Shown piece after piece: positions 5,448 through 8,414 of a DNA stretch of 8,414 bases (positions are counted from its first letter, which is position 1; every line of letters starts with the position of its first letter). A program made the translations under genes and the position numbers. The notes under the pieces are model-generated. The model searched no databases. It had not been told where the DNA came from and saw only the letters and a program-made list of their open reading frames with translations. This DNA is from JBFGWM01 sp041588495. Lineage in GTDB: Bacteria; Pseudomonadota; Gammaproteobacteria; Pseudomonadales; JBFGWM01. The stretch covers positions 1-8,414 of the forward strand of contig JBFGWM010000123.1 in NCBI GenBank assembly GCA_041588495.1, given 5' to 3'.

Positions 5448-6142
5448 TGGATGCCGGAACCCGCGCGATGGCGTTTCAGGTGGCGCAGGTCGTAGTCATA
5501 GAGATCGGCATGGTGACGGTGATGCACCACGATGTGATCGTGGTTGAACGCCAGGCGCACGCCGTTGCCCACGAACAGGTTACCGCGGTGATCAAGGTTG
5601 CGGTCGAACACGCGGATGCGGTGACCGCCGTACACGATGATCCGGCCGCGCTGTCGGGTCCATTTCTCGCGATGGCCGAGGTTGAGCCGCCGCACCACGC
5701 GCCCGTGATCACCGTACAGGTACAGCACGCGCCCCTTCTGCACGAATCGGCCGTGACGGGATCCGTACCCGTCATGGCGACCATGGTGGGGCGGTGCCAC
5801 GTGGTGGGGCGGTGCCACGTGGTGGGGCGGCTTGTGATGGTACGCGCCGGGTCCGTGGTGAGGCGTCGCATGGTGCCGGTAGTGACCGCGGTAATGATTC
5901 CGCGGCGGATGGCCGTAATGCTGGCGCGGCGGCTGGCGCCAGAAGGGCCACGAATTGCGCGGCGCCAGGCCCTGGTGACGCGGTTGGTGGTTGGGGTGGC
6001 CGAGGTGGGCATTGGGGCCCACGTGGCTGCCCATGGGCCGCACGTGGTGGGTCATCCCCGGCGGGGACTCGGCGAGCACCGGAAGCGACAGGCCCAGGCA
6101 CAGGGCTGAAAACACGGCTTTTGCACGGCTGCTGGTGAGCAT
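5432..6142 (-). CDS. Secreted histidine-rich protein
   Basis: I do not recognise a named family. The 236-residue protein has a signal peptide (residues 1 to about 24, ending PVLA-ES). The mature protein contains about 39 histidines, roughly one in six residues, many as His-His pairs. Residues about 30-130 are a low-complexity region rich in His, Pro, Arg, Gly and Tyr, including the repeat HHVAPPHHVAPPHHG, with almost no acidic residues. The C-terminal 100 residues alternate charged and beta-forming stretches (GRVLYLYG, GRIIVYGGHRIRVFD, GNLFVGNGVRLAF), suggesting a small repetitive beta domain, and end in LSFH. Such composition implies binding of Ni, Cu, Zn, Co or haem in the periplasm, or a metal buffering or surface role; this is inferred from composition. 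GGAGGA lies 8 bases before the ATG. It is convergent with the kinase gene and co-oriented with the DUF4126 gene, 78 bases upstream. It is not obviously RcnB-like. Confidence 0.8.
   Translation of the reverse strand: MLTSSRAKAVFSALCLGLSLPVLAESPPGMTHHVRPMGSHVGPNAHLGHPNHQPRHQGLAPRNSWPFWRQPPRQHYGHPPRNHYRGHYRHHATPHHGPGAYHHKPPHHVAPPHHVAPPHHGRHDGYGSRHGRFVQKGRVLYLYGDHGRVVRRLNLGHREKWTRQRGRIIVYGGHRIRVFDRNLDHRGNLFVGNGVRLAFNHDHIVVHHRHHADLYDYDLRHLKRHRAGSGIHLSFH
5785..5830. repeat. Perfect 18-bp tandem repeat, about 2.6 copies
   Basis: The unit GGTGGGGCGGTGCCACGT occurs at 5785-5802 and 5803-5820 with no mismatch and continues for 10 bases to 5830. It encodes the six-residue repeat HHVAPP in the leftward histidine-rich gene. 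Because the unit is a multiple of three, copy number could change without shifting the frame. Confidence 0.9.
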
Positions 6143-6220
6143 GAACCCGATCCTCCGCAGGATTTGATTCCATGCTATGCCGATGTCACTGAACCCCTCC
6201 TGAACACCGGAAACCGCCCC
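6143..6220. other. Spacer between the DUF4126 and histidine-rich genes
   Basis: The 78-base gap separates two leftward genes. It holds the ribosome binding site of the histidine-rich gene (GGAGGA on the minus strand, 6151-6156). No clear promoter hexamers or terminator hairpin are visible, so the two genes could be co-transcribed. Confidence 0.4.
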
Positions 6221-6991
6221 TCAGTCGTTCAGCAGGCGCCGTTTCTGGCTGGCGAACTCCTCCTCGGTGATGGCGCCGCTGTCGAGGAGGGCCTTCAGCT
6301 TGGCCAGGCGGTCCAGGTCGTCGGTCCCCGCAGACCCGCCACCCCCGGGCTCCGGCCCCGGAACGGTCCCGGGCGGGCGTTTCTCGACAAGGCCGAGGAA
6401 CTCGCCGATCTTGCGGAACACCGCGCAGATTGCCCGCCACAGTTTCGGCAGCAGCCAGATGACCAGCGCCAGGAACAGCACCAGCAGGCCCAGAAAGATC
6501 CACGGGTGGTTCAGCGCGGTCCACAGGCCGCCGAACACCGCGATGTCCTCGGTGATGGAGGCCGTCCAGTTGGTGACCGGCTCCGGCGAGGTGTTGATCA
6601 GCACCCGGGTGCCGGCCTTGGTGAAGTGGGAAGCGGCCGCCATGCTGCCGCCCATGATGCCGGAAGCCACCTCCAGGGCAGGGGTCACGTCGCCCACGGA
6701 CCCGGCCGCGAGCATGGCGCCCGCCGGGATGCGGATGAACGTGTGCAGGCCGTCCCAGCCGGTGTCCACGCCCGGGACCTTGTCGGCGAAGAACTCGGCG
6801 GCATACATCAGGCCGGCCGCGCCGATCACCAGCGGGTTCTGCAGGACCAGCAGGTCCGGGGGCAGGTCGATATTGCCGGTCGCGCCGCCGATCCCGAGCA
6901 CCAGCAGGGCGGCGTACAGGTTGATCCCGCTGGCCCATGACACCCCCATGGTCAGCGCCAGCGTGTTGACGAGCGCCTGGTACTGTTCCAT
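6221..6991 (-). CDS. DUF4126 membrane protein with C-terminal SHOCT domain
   Basis: The 256-residue protein begins with a DUF4126 domain (about 5-198), recognised from the opening LALTMGVSWASGINLYAALL, the following Gly/Pro-rich membrane segments, the AEFFADKVPGVDTGWDGLHT segment and the final hydrophobic helix (about 165-185, FLGLLVLFLALVIWLLPKLW). Several hydrophobic stretches indicate an inner-membrane protein. A Pro/Gly-rich linker (about 204-222) joins it to a SHOCT domain (about 226-254), LKALLDSGAITEEEFASQKR, a small helical module often found at the C-terminus of membrane proteins and implicated in oligomerisation or binding. The DUF4126 function is not known. GGGAGG lies 6 bases before the ATG, making the start secure. 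It is the probable first gene of a leftward unit with the histidine-rich protein. Confidence 0.88.
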   Translation of the reverse strand: MEQYQALVNTLALTMGVSWASGINLYAALLVLGIGGATGNIDLPPDLLVLQNPLVIGAAGLMYAAEFFADKVPGVDTGWDGLHTFIRIPAGAMLAAGSVGDVTPALEVASGIMGGSMAAASHFTKAGTRVLINTSPEPVTNWTASITEDIAVFGGLWTALNHPWIFLGLLVLFLALVIWLLPKLWRAICAVFRKIGEFLGLVEKRPPGTVPGPEPGGGGSAGTDDLDRLAKLKALLDSGAITEEEFASQKRRLLND

Positions 6992-7166
6992 CGCTGTCCT
7001 CCCGGACCCGAGCGGCCCCGTCCGGGGCCCGTTTCAACCTTGAGCGGCCACGCGCGTCCCCGCGAACCCCGTCCGAAACGAGGGTTTTCGGGGGCCGCGA
7101 AGCACCGTCCGGACAGCATAGACAGGCTGTACCTGAACCCCGGCTTAACCGCCCCGCCGCATCCCC
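6992..7166. promoter_or_regulatory. Intergenic region with two short hairpins upstream of the DUF4126 gene
   Basis: Between the leftward kinase stop and the DUF4126 start lie two perfect short inverted repeats: GGCCCC/GGGGCC (7014-7019 and 7024-7029, 4-base loop) and CCGAAA/TTTCGG (7073-7078 and 7086-7091, 7-base loop). The first would fall in the DUF4126 mRNA leader. The second could mark the end of the kinase transcript but has no T run on that strand. No strong promoter hexamers are visible; TATGCT on the minus strand near 7118-7123 is a possible -10 box without a -35. Confidence 0.3.
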
Positions 7167-8414
7167 TCAGGTCCGCGGGGAGGCCTGGACGTTCAGCGGC
7201 AGGGTGACGATGAAGCGGCTGCCGACCCCGACCTCGCTTTCCAGCTCGATGCTGCCATCGTGACGTTCGCAGATCTTGCGGCACAGGGACAGGCCCGCAC
7301 CGGTGCTGGTCGACCCGTCACTGCGCTGCAACTGCTGGAAGATCTGGAAAATCCGCTCGAAATAGCGTTCCTCGATCCCCGCGCCATTGTCCTGGACGAC
7401 GATCCGGCACATGCCTTCCTCGGCATGCTCGTTGATGATCCGCACCTCCGGCTCCACCCCCGGACGCCGGTATTGCACGGCATTGGTGATCAGGTGCAGG
7501 AAGAGCTGCCGCAGCTGCACAGGGTCGCCACTGATTTCCGGCAGCCAGTCACGCCGCACCGTGGCGCCCGCATCATCCGTCAGGATGCGCAGGTCATCGA
7601 TGACATCATCGACCACCTGGTTGAGCGAGATGCGCGTGAAGCCGGCGCTCCGCGAGGTCACCCGCGAATACTGCTGCAGGCTGTCCAGCAGCTGCATCAT
7701 GCGCTGGGCAGCGCCGGTGATGCTGTGCACCGTGGTCAGCGTGCGCGCATCCGCACCGGGAGCCAGGCGTGACTCCAGGCGGGTGGCGAACACGGTGATC
7801 TTGCGCAACGGCTCGCGCAGGTCGTGCGCGGCAATGAATGCAAACTGCTCCAGTTCCTCGTTGGTGCTCCGCAACACCTCGGCCTGCTGTTCCATCTGCA
7901 GTTCGGCCCGCGCGCGCTCCTCGACCTCCTGGTTGAGACGGAAGTTCGACTGCCGCAATTCCTCCGCCTGCAGGCGGAACAGCAGTTCCCGTTCCTGCAA
8001 TTCCGAATACTGCCGCACGTACTCCACCACCAGCCCGCTCAGCGGAACCAGGTAACTCACCACCTTGAGAAAATGCGCGGCATTGAAGTGCGCGTCATAA
8101 AGCCGGGTGGAGCCGAACGCCATGTGTATCTGGGTCATGAGCGCCGGGATCATGCTGACCAGCAGCGTGTAGGTGAACACCGTCGGCTGACGCATGTACA
8201 GCGGCAGGAACAGCGCGGGAATGGCCAGCAGGTAGGCCACCAGCGGGACCATGTCGTAGGGCCGGGTGAGCAACTGGTGCGGGAAGGTCGTGCGTGGCAG
8301 GACCTGCACGTTTCCTGCCCAGTACATCGCCGAGAGCGCGAGCAACACGAACACCCCACCGACCAGGGACACCAGCCGGCCCCGGGCCCGCCCCTCCGGC
8401 TGCATCACCACCAG
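7167..8414 (-). CDS. Membrane-anchored sensor histidine kinase, start at or beyond the window edge
   Basis: The leftward frame is open to the window edge. Possible starts are stacked GTG, GTG and ATG codons (first bases 8411, 8408, 8405), but no upstream sequence is visible, so the protein may be longer. Numbering from the first GTG, hydrophobic segments lie at about 13-32, 54-72, 78-95 and 112-130, forming a membrane sensor region that includes LTRPYDMVPL and AHFNAAHFLKVVSYLVPLSGL. I think this is part of a multi-helix membrane sensor type seen in other gammaproteobacterial kinases and GGDEF proteins, but I cannot name it. A coiled coil (about 133-190) leads to the H box FIAAHDLREPLRKI (His196), of the subtype found in bacteriophytochrome-like kinases. 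The ATPase domain has Asn310 (HLITNAVQY), the G1 box DNGAGI (341-346) and a G2 box TGAGLSLC, slightly divergent from the usual GxGLGL. No response regulator is adjacent here. It is probably an active kinase with a partner elsewhere or outside the window. Confidence 0.88.
   Translation of the reverse strand: MVVMQPEGRARGRLVSLVGGVFVLLALSAMYWAGNVQVLPRTTFPHQLLTRPYDMVPLVAYLLAIPALFLPLYMRQPTVFTYTLLVSMIPALMTQIHMAFGSTRLYDAHFNAAHFLKVVSYLVPLSGLVVEYVRQYSELQERELLFRLQAEELRQSNFRLNQEVEERARAELQMEQQAEVLRSTNEELEQFAFIAAHDLREPLRKITVFATRLESRLAPGADARTLTTVHSITGAAQRMMQLLDSLQQYSRVTSRSAGFTRISLNQVVDDVIDDLRILTDDAGATVRRDWLPEISGDPVQLRQLFLHLITNAVQYRRPGVEPEVRIINEHAEEGMCRIVVQDNGAGIEERYFERIFQIFQQLQRSDGSTSTGAGLSLCRKICERHDGSIELESEVGVGSRFIVTLPLNVQASPRT

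Noticed and set aside
5785..5830. Short tandem repeat as a possible CRISPR array or origin iteron
   Set aside because: Units are contiguous without spacers and lie in frame within a coding region, so they fit neither a CRISPR array nor replication iterons.
5333..6109. A 258-codon rightward frame over the histidine-rich gene
   Set aside because: Its Val/Ala/His-rich translation mirrors the repetitive opposite strand. The leftward frame has a signal peptide and a strong ribosome binding site.
6164..7043. Two long rightward frames and a leftward frame overlapping the DUF4126 gene
   Set aside because: The leftward 256-residue frame has recognisable DUF4126 and SHOCT domains and a good start; the others have none.

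Overview
The window comes from a GC-rich Gram-negative bacterium. It encodes an outer-membrane TonB-dependent receptor, several exported proteins with Sec-type signal peptides and PhoP/QseB-type two-component genes. The protein styles fit a gammaproteobacterium, perhaps of the Chromatiales/Ectothiorhodospiraceae kind; this is an impression from protein style, not a phylogenetic result, and the genus cannot be told. No tRNA, rRNA, CRISPR array, transposase or integrase is visible, and coding density is high.

Left part (1-2567): the first 143 bases hold the start of a leftward gene whose N-terminus resembles the indoleamine 2,3-dioxygenase superfamily. It is divergent from a complete TonB-dependent receptor gene (289-2379). 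A markedly AT-rich stretch follows the receptor and probably carries the promoter for the next small gene.

Middle (2568-5418, all rightward): a 107-residue exported, acidic, proline-rich protein of unknown function; a 101-residue exported PepSY-type protein; an OmpR/PhoP-class response regulator; and a PhoQ-like membrane histidine kinase whose GTG start directly abuts the regulator's stop. The small acidic protein contains a segment very like the pre-plug motif of the TonB receptor next to it, but no plug or barrel. This is the most unusual thing in the window. PepSY protein, regulator and kinase form a recognisable envelope-sensing arrangement.

Right part (5432-8414, all leftward, convergent with the kinase): a secreted histidine-rich protein (about 39 His in 236 residues, with a perfect 18-bp tandem repeat), a membrane protein joining DUF4126 to a C-terminal SHOCT domain, and a membrane-anchored histidine kinase that reaches the window edge and has no response regulator beside it here.

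A working model, inferred only, is that the centre of the window is an envelope sensing and uptake locus: an outer-membrane receptor for an unknown ligand, small periplasmic proteins, and a two-component system that could respond to the ligand, to metal or to envelope state. The histidine-rich protein suggests that transition metals may be involved.
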